Source of the DNA: Halomarinibacterium sp041392125
Lineage (GTDB): Bacteria; Bacteroidota; Bacteroidia; Flavobacteriales; Flavobacteriaceae
NCBI GenBank assembly: GCA_041392125.1
Contig: JAWKMR010000007.1
Coordinates: 124,001 to 188,000 of the forward strand
Length of the DNA: 64,000 nucleotides
Direction: 5' to 3'
Below are positions 43,409 to 51,223 of the stretch, piece after piece. Below the pieces are notes generated by a model. That model was not told the origin of the DNA. It ran no database searches and saw only the letters and a program-made list of their open reading frames with translations. The position numbers and the translations under genes were made by a program. The stretch's first letter is position 1, and each line of letters opens with the position of its first letter.

Positions 43409-43897
43409 TTGATTGCCTTTACGGGGCCCTTTTTACATCTTTTTGGAGATGCAGAAGCACAAGGCCCACTCCATTGGCGCTGGATGACTTCCTTCCTCAA
43501 TGCTTTTGGGTGGGCTTTATTTCCCCTTTTTATGGGACTTGGCTTGCTATCCCTTTCCAAAAAATTACCCCTTGAGTTTAAAAATGCACTGCAAAGCATT
43601 GCCTTTGTGTCTATCGCCATTGGCGGATTTTATATCGCCTACTGTGTAATACCCATTAAAGATTTTACCAATCTTCAGTATTATTTTATGCTTTCCCTTA
43701 TAGGCATCCTATCTGCTTTTGCATGCCAGTATTTGATGCGTTTGGCCAATTACGCCGAAGACAAACTGAAAGCGGCTATCGATCGTTTAATTACCTTTAT
43801 TGTAAGGGCCGAAGGCAACTATGTAAGATCTGAGAAAAAGGAAACCTACTTCAACGATTACATAGAGGAGTTAAATCAGATAAATAAAAATCTATGA
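43409..43897 (+). CDS. Hypothetical four-helix membrane protein
   Basis: This is a protein of about 162 residues with four hydrophobic segments (IAFTGPFLHLF; WMTSFLNAFGWALFPLFMGLG; ALQSIAFVSIAIGGFYIAYCVI; YYFMLSLIGILSAFACQYLM) and a charged C-terminal tail (DRLITFIVRAEGNYVRSEKKETYF). The start is uncertain. TTG 43409 begins after the lipoprotein stop, but an ATG at 43313 in the same frame would overlap that gene. No family is recognised. Its stop overlaps the next small gene by 4 bp (ATGA). Confidence 0.6.
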   Translation: MIAFTGPFLHLFGDAEAQGPLHWRWMTSFLNAFGWALFPLFMGLGLLSLSKKLPLEFKNALQSIAFVSIAIGGFYIAYCVIPIKDFTNLQYYFMLSLIGILSAFACQYLMRLANYAEDKLKAAIDRLITFIVRAEGNYVRSEKKETYFNDYIEELNQINKNL

Positions 43898-44055
43898 AAC
43901 GACAAGAAGGGGAGCAGCTTGTACGTGAATTAAAGGAAAAAGGGTTACTGAAAAACCCCAAAACACTGGAAGCCCTTTCCGATAGTATTGCTACCTACAT
44001 CAAAGATCAGGTTAAAAAAAACAGTTCCAATAACGCCCGGCTGTTGTTTTTCTAA
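43894..44055 (+). CDS. Small hypothetical protein (53 aa)
   Basis: Translated directly: starts MKRQEGEQLVRELKEKG and ends NNARLLFF. It is mostly helical, charged and cytoplasmic, with no known domain. The ATGA overlap with the membrane-protein gene is the main evidence that it is translated. The three genes 43231-44055 form a compact unit surrounded by repeats. Confidence 0.5.
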   Translation: MKRQEGEQLVRELKEKGLLKNPKTLEALSDSIATYIKDQVKKNSSNNARLLFF

Positions 44056-44097
44056 TTAGGTCCTGGATTCTGGGTCTTGGGTACTAGGTTATTGAAA

Positions 44098-44290
44098 TTG
44101 TCCCTACGATTCGACTTCGGAACATGGTATTCGAGCCTTTATTACATCCCCCTCAGTCCCCCTTCAAAGGGGGAAATATACCTAGTTCTAAAGAAACCCC
44201 TCCCTTTGAAGGGAGGTTGGGAGGGATGTTATTTACTACCCTACAATTCGACCCCTAAATTTTGTTAGCAGGAATCCGAAGAACTTTCAG
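44098..44290 (+). repeat. Hairpin module copy, double palindrome at 44144-44229
   Basis: Boundary GTCCCTACGATTCGACTTC, palindrome, then TTTTGTTAGCAGGAATCCGAAG. The full gap 44056-45612 holds repeats only. Confidence 0.9.
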
Positions 44291-44535
44291 GAATAGTGCA
44301 GTCCTGAGCGGAAGTGCGTTTTGCGAAGCAAAAAGAAAGCATGTAGCGATTGGGGCAAGCGGTGCTGCATTGCAGCAATTCCCTCAAGTTCTTCTTGATT
44401 TTTTGGTTCGTTTTGCATCAAGGCAAAATGAACAGAAAGAATACCTTCTTGACTTTTTTAGTTGAGCTTCACTCGCAACCTTCGTGTAACTATTTAGTTA
44501 CACTCGCTTGTGCATCAAGGCAAAATGAACAGAAA
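44291..44535 (+). repeat. C-type hairpin cassette with tail hairpin
   Basis: Hairpins TGCTGC-ATT-GCAGCA and GTTCGTTTTGC/GCAAAATGAAC in constant flanks, then GTTGAGCTTCACTCGCAACC leading to GTGTAACTA-TT-TAGTTACAC (44484-44503). Paralogous to 41208-41345 and 45055-45240. Confidence 0.85.
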
Positions 44536-44539
44536 GAAC

Positions 44540-44640
44540 CGTAAGGACTAGACCTGCCTGCCTGCCGGCAGGCAGGTTTGGTTCGATGTTACCCTGAGCG
44601 CAGTCGAAGGGTTGGGCAATGAAAAAAAGAACAGAAAGAA
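44540..44640 (+). repeat. Structured-element 3' end interrupted by two palindromes
   Basis: The constant GGACTAGACC ... GGTTC ... GGCAATGAAAAAAAGAACAG is split. A perfect 20-bp palindrome CCTGCCTGCCGGCAGGCAGG (44557-44576) sits after GACCT. A second REP-like hairpin (44591-44612, ACCCT...AGGGT, core GAGCGCAGTCGA) replaces the left arm. Confidence 0.8.
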
Positions 44641-44777
44641 AAGCAATGGAAAAAGAAAAGAAGGAATAAATATACCTCAAAAGCTTCTCATTACAAATGT
44701 GGTGCGTAAATCCCCAAAATTCACTCGAAGTGACACTTAGGCAAAGGATAAAGGGTGAAAGGTGCTGGATACTGATT

Positions 44778-44850
44778 ATGTCATTCCCTGCTCGACAGGG
44801 AATCCATCATACAATTAATCGTGGACGCCCAGTCTAGCTGAGCGTGACAA
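44778..44850 (+). repeat. REP-like palindrome region
   Basis: ATTCCCTG-CTCGA-CAGGGAAT (44782-44802) followed by GTCTAGCTGAGCGTGACAAG. This is the kind of short dispersed repeat often seen between bacterial genes. Confidence 0.55.
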
Positions 44851-44859
44851 GACCTATAA

Positions 44860-45240
44860 ACCCGTCCCTACGTTTCGACTTCGGAACATGGTATTCGAGC
44901 CTTTATTACATCCCCCTCAGTCCCCCTTCAAAGGGGGAAATATACCTAGTTCTAAAGAAACCCCTCCCTTTGAAGGGAGGTTGGGAGGGATGTTATTTAC
45001 TACCCTACAATTCGACCCCTAAATTTTGTTAGCAGGAATCCGAAGAACTTTCAGGAATAGTGAAGTCCTGAGCGGAAGTGCGTTTTGCGAAGAAAAAAGA
45101 AAGCATGTAGCGATTGGGGCAAGCGGTGCTGCAACGCAGCAATTCCCTCAAGTTCTTCTTGATTTTTTGGTTCGTTTTGCATCAAGGCAAAATGAACAGA
45201 GAGAATACCTTCTTGACTTTTTTAGTTGAGCTTCACTCGC
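44860..45240 (+). repeat. Second copy of hairpin module plus C-type cassette (palindrome 44908-44993)
   Basis: Matches 44098-44470 at a 764-bp offset. The cassette hairpin reads TGCTGC-AAC-GCAGCA, and one arm of the first hairpin has decayed (GAAGAAAAAAG). Confidence 0.9.
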
Positions 45241-45334
45241 AATCCTCTCCCAGTATGTGAAAAGGTGAATAGTGAAGGGCTAGTTAATCTTATGACAATG
45301 CAAGTACCCCCAACGTGATAGGGGATGTATCGAA

Positions 45335-45412
45335 ACCAACCTACCAAAAATCCAATAATCCAAAACCCAAAACCCAAAACCCAAAACCCAAAATCCAACA
45401 CCCAAAACCTAG
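45335..45412 (+). repeat. CCCAAAA satellite
   Basis: AACCTACCAAAAATCC, AATAATCC and then about seven CCAAAAC / CCCAAAA heptads. Other copies of this block use CCCAAGA. Confidence 0.85.
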
Positions 45413-45466
45413 GTCCCTTAACCCCAACTGTCAGTTCGAGTGATTTCGACTGAAAGGAGATATAGT

Positions 45467-45501
45467 ATCGAGTAAGGTTTTGGTGTTGCTTCTCGATACA
45501 C
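45467..45501 (+). repeat. Stem-loop GTATCGAG / CTCGATAC
   Basis: Eight-bp perfect arms separated by 19 bases, about 110 bp before the MORN-like gene. TTCTCGATAC also occurs as TTCTCGATAC near 36989, so this is a dispersed sequence. Confidence 0.5.
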
Positions 45502-45612
45502 CTCGCAAAAGCTCGGCATTGGAAGTGACATTTGGACCCGTCTATCCAAATACGGCATTTGTCCTATTGCTTAACTTCCAATAGGATTTGTATCTTGAGT
45601 GCTTACTATACG

Positions 45613-47508
45613 ATGATGAAAAAAATACTCCTCTTCTTTAGCCTTTGTGTTTGTAGTTTGGGTTGGGCCCAGTACGACGCCGGTCCTTTGTACCAAACCG
45701 ATATCACCAGCGAAGTCCTCACCCAATTTAAGTCGCATGGAGGTACCCGATATGTTCAGAAATCAAAACGGAAATGCATTTTTGGCGATTGCCAAAACGG
45801 ACAAAGCGTAGTACAGGTAGATATAGAGATGAAAATAAGCGGTTCCAAATACCATGACGAAATTTATATAGGTGGGGAATTTAGAAATGGAAAGCTTAAT
45901 GGGCTGGGGTATGTATTGACCGCTGTGGGAAACCAAGAGCAAAATGCCATTGTCAAATTCTTAAAAAAGGGAGACCTTGAAGGCGCTTGGATGTCCAACC
46001 AATTAGGAACGCCTTCCCTAAAAGGTTCTTTTATTAACGACGTGATTACCCAAGGGGCGATGAAAAATTTACATTACGATAGGCAGGTACCCTATCGCCA
46101 CCAATCGTCGCTGGGATCTCTGGAGTGTATGGAAAAAGGGAACTCAGCCTTTGTTAAGGATCAATCTACACTAACAGGACTTATCAAAACCCGAAAGAAC
46201 GAAATCTATATGGACTTTTGGGGGGTATCCCAAGCCGAATTGTCCCTTCGTAAACGACTGGGAAGTAAAGCATACGAAGTCAATTTGGTCTTGGAAGCCA
46301 GTACTTGGCCCAGTCTGTTTGCGTATCGGGAAGATAATACCGGAGCTCCCAAATACTTGGATAGCCACCCCGTGTTTGCAGGGATGGGTTGCACAGTTGC
46401 CCAATTAGCCGATGGCCAGTGGCAAATCCGTTTTTCCGCAGGAACAGCCACGCCTTGGAACTTGGAACATACCGAAAGGCTGTTCCAATTGCCCTCCTCC
46501 CAAATTTCGTGGCAAAACGGTGCCTATACCGGAGCGCTCAATAGCAGTGGGCAGCCCAACGGATTTGGTTCGTACAAGTCTGATACCTTTTCGTATACGG
46601 GCTTTTTCCGTAATGGGGCATACCACGGCTGGGGATTCTTTAAGATGCAGGACCGCATGATGCTAGGGGAGTTTGTGAACAATGCCTTGATGAACGGCTT
46701 ACATGTAGCTCATGGGGAACTTACCCAAGCGTATATGGCACACATTGTAAACGGAAGCTTTAGCGAAGGACGCTATTTTGAAAAAGACTGCGCCAATACA
46801 GGCGTTGCCTACAAAGGGGAACTCAACGAACGCTTTATACCCCATGGCGATGCCATTGTAAATGGGAAGGAGGGACATTATGAAAACGGAAAATACATAG
46901 GGAAAAGTACCAATCAGGTAATTGCCGATGAACAGCTAAAAGAAAAGGAACGCGCCTATTGGGCGAAGGAGTCGCCCTGCGGACTTCCCGGTGAGTGGGT
47001 GTTACCACAGGATTTACCGCGGCACTATGGTAAAGTGATATGTACTTCTGATGGGAAAGCAGCCACCTATAGTTGGATCCACCCCCGTGCGGCGTATTGG
47101 CAGGAAGCGGCTCGAACGGTGAACAATAAAATATCTGATGGAGGTGAGTATTATATCTCGGTGAATTTTCCTGAGGTTATCCCTGGTAACATACAAGTAC
47201 AGGCCGACCGAGTGGTGACAAAAGGGGAAAAGCTGTTTGTATTACGGGACGTGAAGTTTCGTGACTACTACGAAAAATGTGGACTCTGCTTAGGGGAGGG
47301 CTATTGTCGTATTCCTAAAAACGATGGAAATTTTTCTACCATTTCCCATTACCTCATTTACCGTGACGATGAAAAAAAGGGCCATGTAGCTACCGATAGT
47401 AACAACCATGTAAAGGACAATCCCAAAGGATTGAACTACTATATGCCTACCTACGCCTTACCTTGTGTGAAATGTGGTGGGATGGGGTATCATATAAAAG
47501 GGAGGTAA
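45613..47508 (+). CDS. Secreted MORN-repeat-like protein with C-terminal zinc-knuckle pair
   Basis: This 631-residue protein has a signal peptide (MMKKILLFFSLCVCSLGWAQ; start ATG 45613, first Met of the signal). MORN-type units are scattered along it: GGEFRNGKLNGLGYV (about 93-107), NGAYTGALNSSGQPNGFGSYKS, YTGFFRNGAYHGWGFFK, GELNERFIPHGDAIV and YENGKYIGK. The C-terminal 110 residues contain CGLCLGEGYC and CVKCGGMGY, two CxxCxGxG motifs like those of the DnaJ zinc finger. That pairing suggests a surface scaffold or adaptor; no enzyme motif is seen. The stop (AGG TAA AGG) merges into heptad repeats. Confidence 0.78.
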   Translation: MMKKILLFFSLCVCSLGWAQYDAGPLYQTDITSEVLTQFKSHGGTRYVQKSKRKCIFGDCQNGQSVVQVDIEMKISGSKYHDEIYIGGEFRNGKLNGLGYVLTAVGNQEQNAIVKFLKKGDLEGAWMSNQLGTPSLKGSFINDVITQGAMKNLHYDRQVPYRHQSSLGSLECMEKGNSAFVKDQSTLTGLIKTRKNEIYMDFWGVSQAELSLRKRLGSKAYEVNLVLEASTWPSLFAYREDNTGAPKYLDSHPVFAGMGCTVAQLADGQWQIRFSAGTATPWNLEHTERLFQLPSSQISWQNGAYTGALNSSGQPNGFGSYKSDTFSYTGFFRNGAYHGWGFFKMQDRMMLGEFVNNALMNGLHVAHGELTQAYMAHIVNGSFSEGRYFEKDCANTGVAYKGELNERFIPHGDAIVNGKEGHYENGKYIGKSTNQVIADEQLKEKERAYWAKESPCGLPGEWVLPQDLPRHYGKVICTSDGKAATYSWIHPRAAYWQEAARTVNNKISDGGEYYISVNFPEVIPGNIQVQADRVVTKGEKLFVLRDVKFRDYYEKCGLCLGEGYCRIPKNDGNFSTISHYLIYRDDEKKGHVATDSNNHVKDNPKGLNYYMPTYALPCVKCGGMGYHIKGR

Positions 47509-47615
47509 AGGGTAAAGGGTCAAAGGTCAAACATCTAACATACCAACAATCCAACAATCTAACATACCAATAATCCAAAATACTAACAATCCAACATACC
47601 AAAATACCAGAATAA
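47504..47615 (+). repeat. Satellite block after the MORN-like gene
   Basis: GGTAAAG / GGTCAAA heptads beginning at the stop codon, then ATCTAACATACCAACAATCC-type units with CCAAAATACTAACAATC, the same 16-bp family as at 33008. 47616-47921 is AT-rich and holds only the promoter region of the restriction operon. Confidence 0.88.
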
Positions 47616-47665
47616 AATCCTATCTTTAACACCATCCCCACTATATTTTATGAATAAGTACAAAC

Positions 47666-47701
47666 ACTCATAGGAAGGAAGCTATGAGTCTTGTATATTT
47701 G
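47666..47701 (+). promoter_or_regulatory. Restriction-operon promoter with overlapping palindrome
   Basis: ACTCATAG-GAAGGAAG-CTATGAGT (47666-47689) ends 4 bp before the -7 box TATATTTG (47694-47701). Two direct copies of TACTAGTAAAA follow at 47750-47760 and 47786-47796. The leader to the DUF262 ATG is about 215 nt. Confidence 0.5.
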
Positions 47702-47921
47702 AAAAGAGCAACCAAATTTTAATATTATTGAACTTTAGCAAGCCTATGATACTAGTAAAAGAGAGATTAAAATACTTCACAATATTACTAGTAAAACCTT
47801 TTTTGATTTTGCAAATTAATTTTCAAGAAAATAGTTAATGTACAGAAGTCTAGATAGTGGATTTAAAACTGTCTCGGAAAGAAAAAACATAAATTAATAT
47901 TATTAAATCAATTTTTTTAAA

Positions 47922-49745
47922 ATGGCATATGAAAAACCAATTTCGGTTAAAGAAGCAATAAATTCTATACAAAATCAAGAATTTATTTTACCAGCAATTC
48001 AGCGAGAATTTGTTTGGAATACTAAACAAATTGAGTTGTTGTTTGATTCTATAATGAGAGACTATCCTATAAGCACTTTTTTGTTTTGGAAGGTTAAGGC
48101 TGAAAATATTGAAAAATTCAAATTTTACAGATTTTTACCCTATTATCATGAAAGGGATAAAAAGCACAATGAACCTGCAGAACTTTCAGGGGATAAAGAT
48201 CGATATGCAATTTTAGATGGACAACAAAGGTTAACATCCTTGTATTTAGGACTTAAAGGGAGTTATGCATATAAACTATCATATTACAGGAAAACGAGTA
48301 ATCATGCTTTTCCCAAGAGATTTCTTTATGTAAATTTATTAGAACCAGCAGAGAATAATGAACTATTATATGATTTTAGATTCTTATCGGAAGAAGAACT
48401 AAATAAATTTAATGATATATATCCAAACAGATATCATTGGTTCAAAGTAGGAAATATCATAGACTTTGTTGACTTCCCAGATATATTTAAATATATAGCT
48501 GAGCATTCATTAATGGACTCTTCTAAATTTAATCAGAAACAAATAAAATTTGTCTCTGATACTTTATCAAAGCTTTTCCAATATTTTAATCAGAAAGAAT
48601 TAATAAACTTTTATTTGGAAAAATCTGATGAGTTGGATAAAGTTCTCCATATTTTTATAAGAGTTAATAGTGGTGGGACCAAGTTGAGTTATTCCGATTT
48701 GTTATTATCAATAGCAACCGCGCAATGGAAAGACAAGGATGCGCGAGAAATTATTCACAAGTTTGTTGATCAAATCAATGCAATTGATTCTGGGTTTAAT
48801 ATTAATAAAGATTTAGTTTTAAAATCTTGTTTAGTTTTATCAGATATTAAGGATGTTAAATTTAAAGTTGATAATTTTTCAACTGAAAACATGACAAAAA
48901 TAGAATCAGATTGGGATAAAATATCAAAAGCAATTAATTTAGCAGTTCAGTTGATATCATCATATGGGTTTAGTGAAAAAACCTTAACTGCCCATAACGC
49001 TATTATTCCAATTGCATATTTTATTAGAAAGAATAATATTGGAGATGAAATTTTGCATAGTTCACTCCATATAGAAAACAGAAAGCTTATAAAAGAGTGG
49101 TTAACTAGAGCCTTATTGAAGAGAGTTTTTGGAGGCACTCCAGATAATTTATATCCTATTTACAGAAATATAATCTCTGAAAATATGGGTCAATTTCCAT
49201 TGGATAAACTGATTCAACGTTATATGGGAACTAATAAATCACTATCCTTTGATGAAGCAACGATTGAGAATTTACTTAATACACAGTATGGTAGTGCTTT
49301 TGCTTATATGGTTTTAAGTTTAATTTACCCGTTGGATCATAATTTTAAATTTCATCAAGACCATATACACCCAAAGAAATTCTTTAACCATAAAGAATTA
49401 TTAAATCTCGGCATTATGGACGAAGAAAAGAGAGAACAATACTTGAATTCCTATAACTCTTTGGGTAATTTGCAATTAATACAAGAGACTCAAAATCTAG
49501 AAAAAAGTGCAAAACCCTTTGCAAACTGGCTTAAAGAACAAAATCTAAATGATAGTTCATTGTTGAATTATAAAAATCTTCATTTTATACCCCTTGAAAA
49601 TGATCTTTCAATGGAACAATTTCTTGATTTTTATAAGCAAAGGAGAGAAAATATTAGAACCAAACTTGTGCAAATACTCAAAGTAGAATCTACTGAAATG
49701 GCTGATCGAATTGAGGAGGAAATAGTAGAAGAAGAAACAATATGA
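47922..49745 (+). CDS. DUF262 / DUF1524 protein (GmrSD-like nuclease)
   Basis: This 607-residue protein has an N-terminal DUF262 (ParB/Srx-fold) domain: AINSIQNQEFILPAIQREFV (about 12-31), then YAILDGQQRLTSLYLGLKG (about 91-109, nucleotide-binding DGQQR). The C-terminal part is DUF1524-like with the HNH nuclease motif QDHIHPKKFF (about 483-492) and YNSLGNLQLIQETQNLEKSAKPF. GmrSD-type proteins of this layout cleave modified DNA in an NTP-dependent way. Here the gene overlaps hsdM by 4 bp (ATGA), so it is made with the type I modification system. It is visibly more AT-rich than hsdM, hsdS and hsdR, suggesting a separate origin. Confidence 0.9.
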   Translation: MAYEKPISVKEAINSIQNQEFILPAIQREFVWNTKQIELLFDSIMRDYPISTFLFWKVKAENIEKFKFYRFLPYYHERDKKHNEPAELSGDKDRYAILDGQQRLTSLYLGLKGSYAYKLSYYRKTSNHAFPKRFLYVNLLEPAENNELLYDFRFLSEEELNKFNDIYPNRYHWFKVGNIIDFVDFPDIFKYIAEHSLMDSSKFNQKQIKFVSDTLSKLFQYFNQKELINFYLEKSDELDKVLHIFIRVNSGGTKLSYSDLLLSIATAQWKDKDAREIIHKFVDQINAIDSGFNINKDLVLKSCLVLSDIKDVKFKVDNFSTENMTKIESDWDKISKAINLAVQLISSYGFSEKTLTAHNAIIPIAYFIRKNNIGDEILHSSLHIENRKLIKEWLTRALLKRVFGGTPDNLYPIYRNIISENMGQFPLDKLIQRYMGTNKSLSFDEATIENLLNTQYGSAFAYMVLSLIYPLDHNFKFHQDHIHPKKFFNHKELLNLGIMDEEKREQYLNSYNSLGNLQLIQETQNLEKSAKPFANWLKEQNLNDSSLLNYKNLHFIPLENDLSMEQFLDFYKQRRENIRTKLVQILKVESTEMADRIEEEIVEEETI

Positions 49746-51223
49746 CACAAAAACAACTAGAAGATTATCTATGGGGAGCGGCCAACATTCTGAGAGGAAT
49801 GATCGATGCCGCTGACTTCAAACAATACATTTTTCCGCTGCTGTTTTTCAAGCGGGTTTCAGATATCTGGGATGAAGAATATCAGGAGGCATTGGATTTA
49901 TCTGATGGCGACATGGACTATGCAAAATTCCGTGAAAACCACCGTTTCCAAATTCCTGATGGTTGCCATTGGAGTGATATCCGTGCTACTTCTACCGACA
50001 TTGGGAAGAAACTTCAAAATGCTCTGCACGAAATTGAGAAAGCCAATTTCGAATTGCTTCATGATGTGTTTGGTGATGCCCAGTGGACAAACAAACGCAG
50101 GTTGAGTGACGAAAAACTCATTGACCTGATTGAGCATTTCTCTGAAATGAACTTGACGGTTAAAAACGTGCCACACGATTTAATGGGTGACGGTTATGAA
50201 TACCTGATTAACAAATTTGCGGATGATAGTGGGCATACGGCTGCCGAATTCTACACAAACAGAACAGTTGTTGAATTAATGACTCGTATAACTGACCCAC
50301 AACCAGGCGAAAGTGTGTATGACCCAACTTGTGGTTCAGGTGGTATTCTATTGAACTCAGCACTCTACTTGAAGAAACAGGGCAAGGAATACCGAAACCT
50401 GAAATTGTACGGACAAGAACTCAACTTGATAACTTCGGCAATTGCAAGGATGAACATGTTCATGCATGCAATTGACGAATTCTTGATTGTGCAAGGTGAT
50501 ACGCTTGACCAACCTCAAATTTTGGAAAATGACGAGCTCAAGCAGTTTGATGTGGTTATGGCTAATCCGCCCTACTCCATAAAACGGTGGAGCCAAGCTA
50601 AATTCATGAATGACCCATTTGGTAGAAATATATGGGGGACTCCGCCACAAGGCTGTGCAGATTATGGTTTTCAGCAACACATTATTAAAAGTTTAAAGCC
50701 TGATACAGGCCGTAGTGTTTCCTTATGGCCACATGGTGTTTTGTTCCGCGACTCTGAAGCTTCCATGAGAAGAAGAATGATTGAAGAAGATGTTGTGGAT
50801 GCTGTAATTGGTTTAGGCAAAAACCTATTCTACAACAGTAGCATGGAAAGTTGCCTTTTGGTATGCAACATGAGCAAGCCAAAAGAACGCAAAGGGAAAG
50901 TCATTTTCATTGATGGGAAAGACGAAATACGATTGGAAAGAAGTACCGCTTATTTGAAAGATGAGCACATCAAACGAATGGCAGATGCTTACTGGAATTT
51001 CAAAGATGAAGACGGATTCACAAAAGTGATGACTTCAAAGGAAATTCTGGAAGAGAATGATGGTAACCTCAGTATTCAGCTGTATGTAAAAACGAATGGA
51101 GAAGAATCCACCTACACAGTTGAGCAACTTTTGGCAAAGTCTAAAGCCAATCAAGATTCGCTACAAACTGGATTTGATGAATTGATGTCAAAACTTAATG
51201 ATTTAGGAATTGAAGCCATATGA
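49742..51223 (+). CDS. hsdM: Type I restriction-modification methyltransferase subunit
   Basis: This 493-residue adenine-N6 methyltransferase subunit has an N-terminal helical domain (KQLEDYLWGAANILRGMIDA) and the S-adenosylmethionine motif VYDPTCGSGGILL (about 194-206). The catalytic ANPPYSIK (NPPY, about 276) is followed by a C-terminal region that contacts HsdS. With two HsdM and one HsdS it methylates a bipartite site and protects host DNA. It is coupled by 4-bp overlaps to the DUF262 gene before it and hsdS after it. Confidence 0.96.
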   Translation: MTQKQLEDYLWGAANILRGMIDAADFKQYIFPLLFFKRVSDIWDEEYQEALDLSDGDMDYAKFRENHRFQIPDGCHWSDIRATSTDIGKKLQNALHEIEKANFELLHDVFGDAQWTNKRRLSDEKLIDLIEHFSEMNLTVKNVPHDLMGDGYEYLINKFADDSGHTAAEFYTNRTVVELMTRITDPQPGESVYDPTCGSGGILLNSALYLKKQGKEYRNLKLYGQELNLITSAIARMNMFMHAIDEFLIVQGDTLDQPQILENDELKQFDVVMANPPYSIKRWSQAKFMNDPFGRNIWGTPPQGCADYGFQQHIIKSLKPDTGRSVSLWPHGVLFRDSEASMRRRMIEEDVVDAVIGLGKNLFYNSSMESCLLVCNMSKPKERKGKVIFIDGKDEIRLERSTAYLKDEHIKRMADAYWNFKDEDGFTKVMTSKEILEENDGNLSIQLYVKTNGEESTYTVEQLLAKSKANQDSLQTGFDELMSKLNDLGIEAI

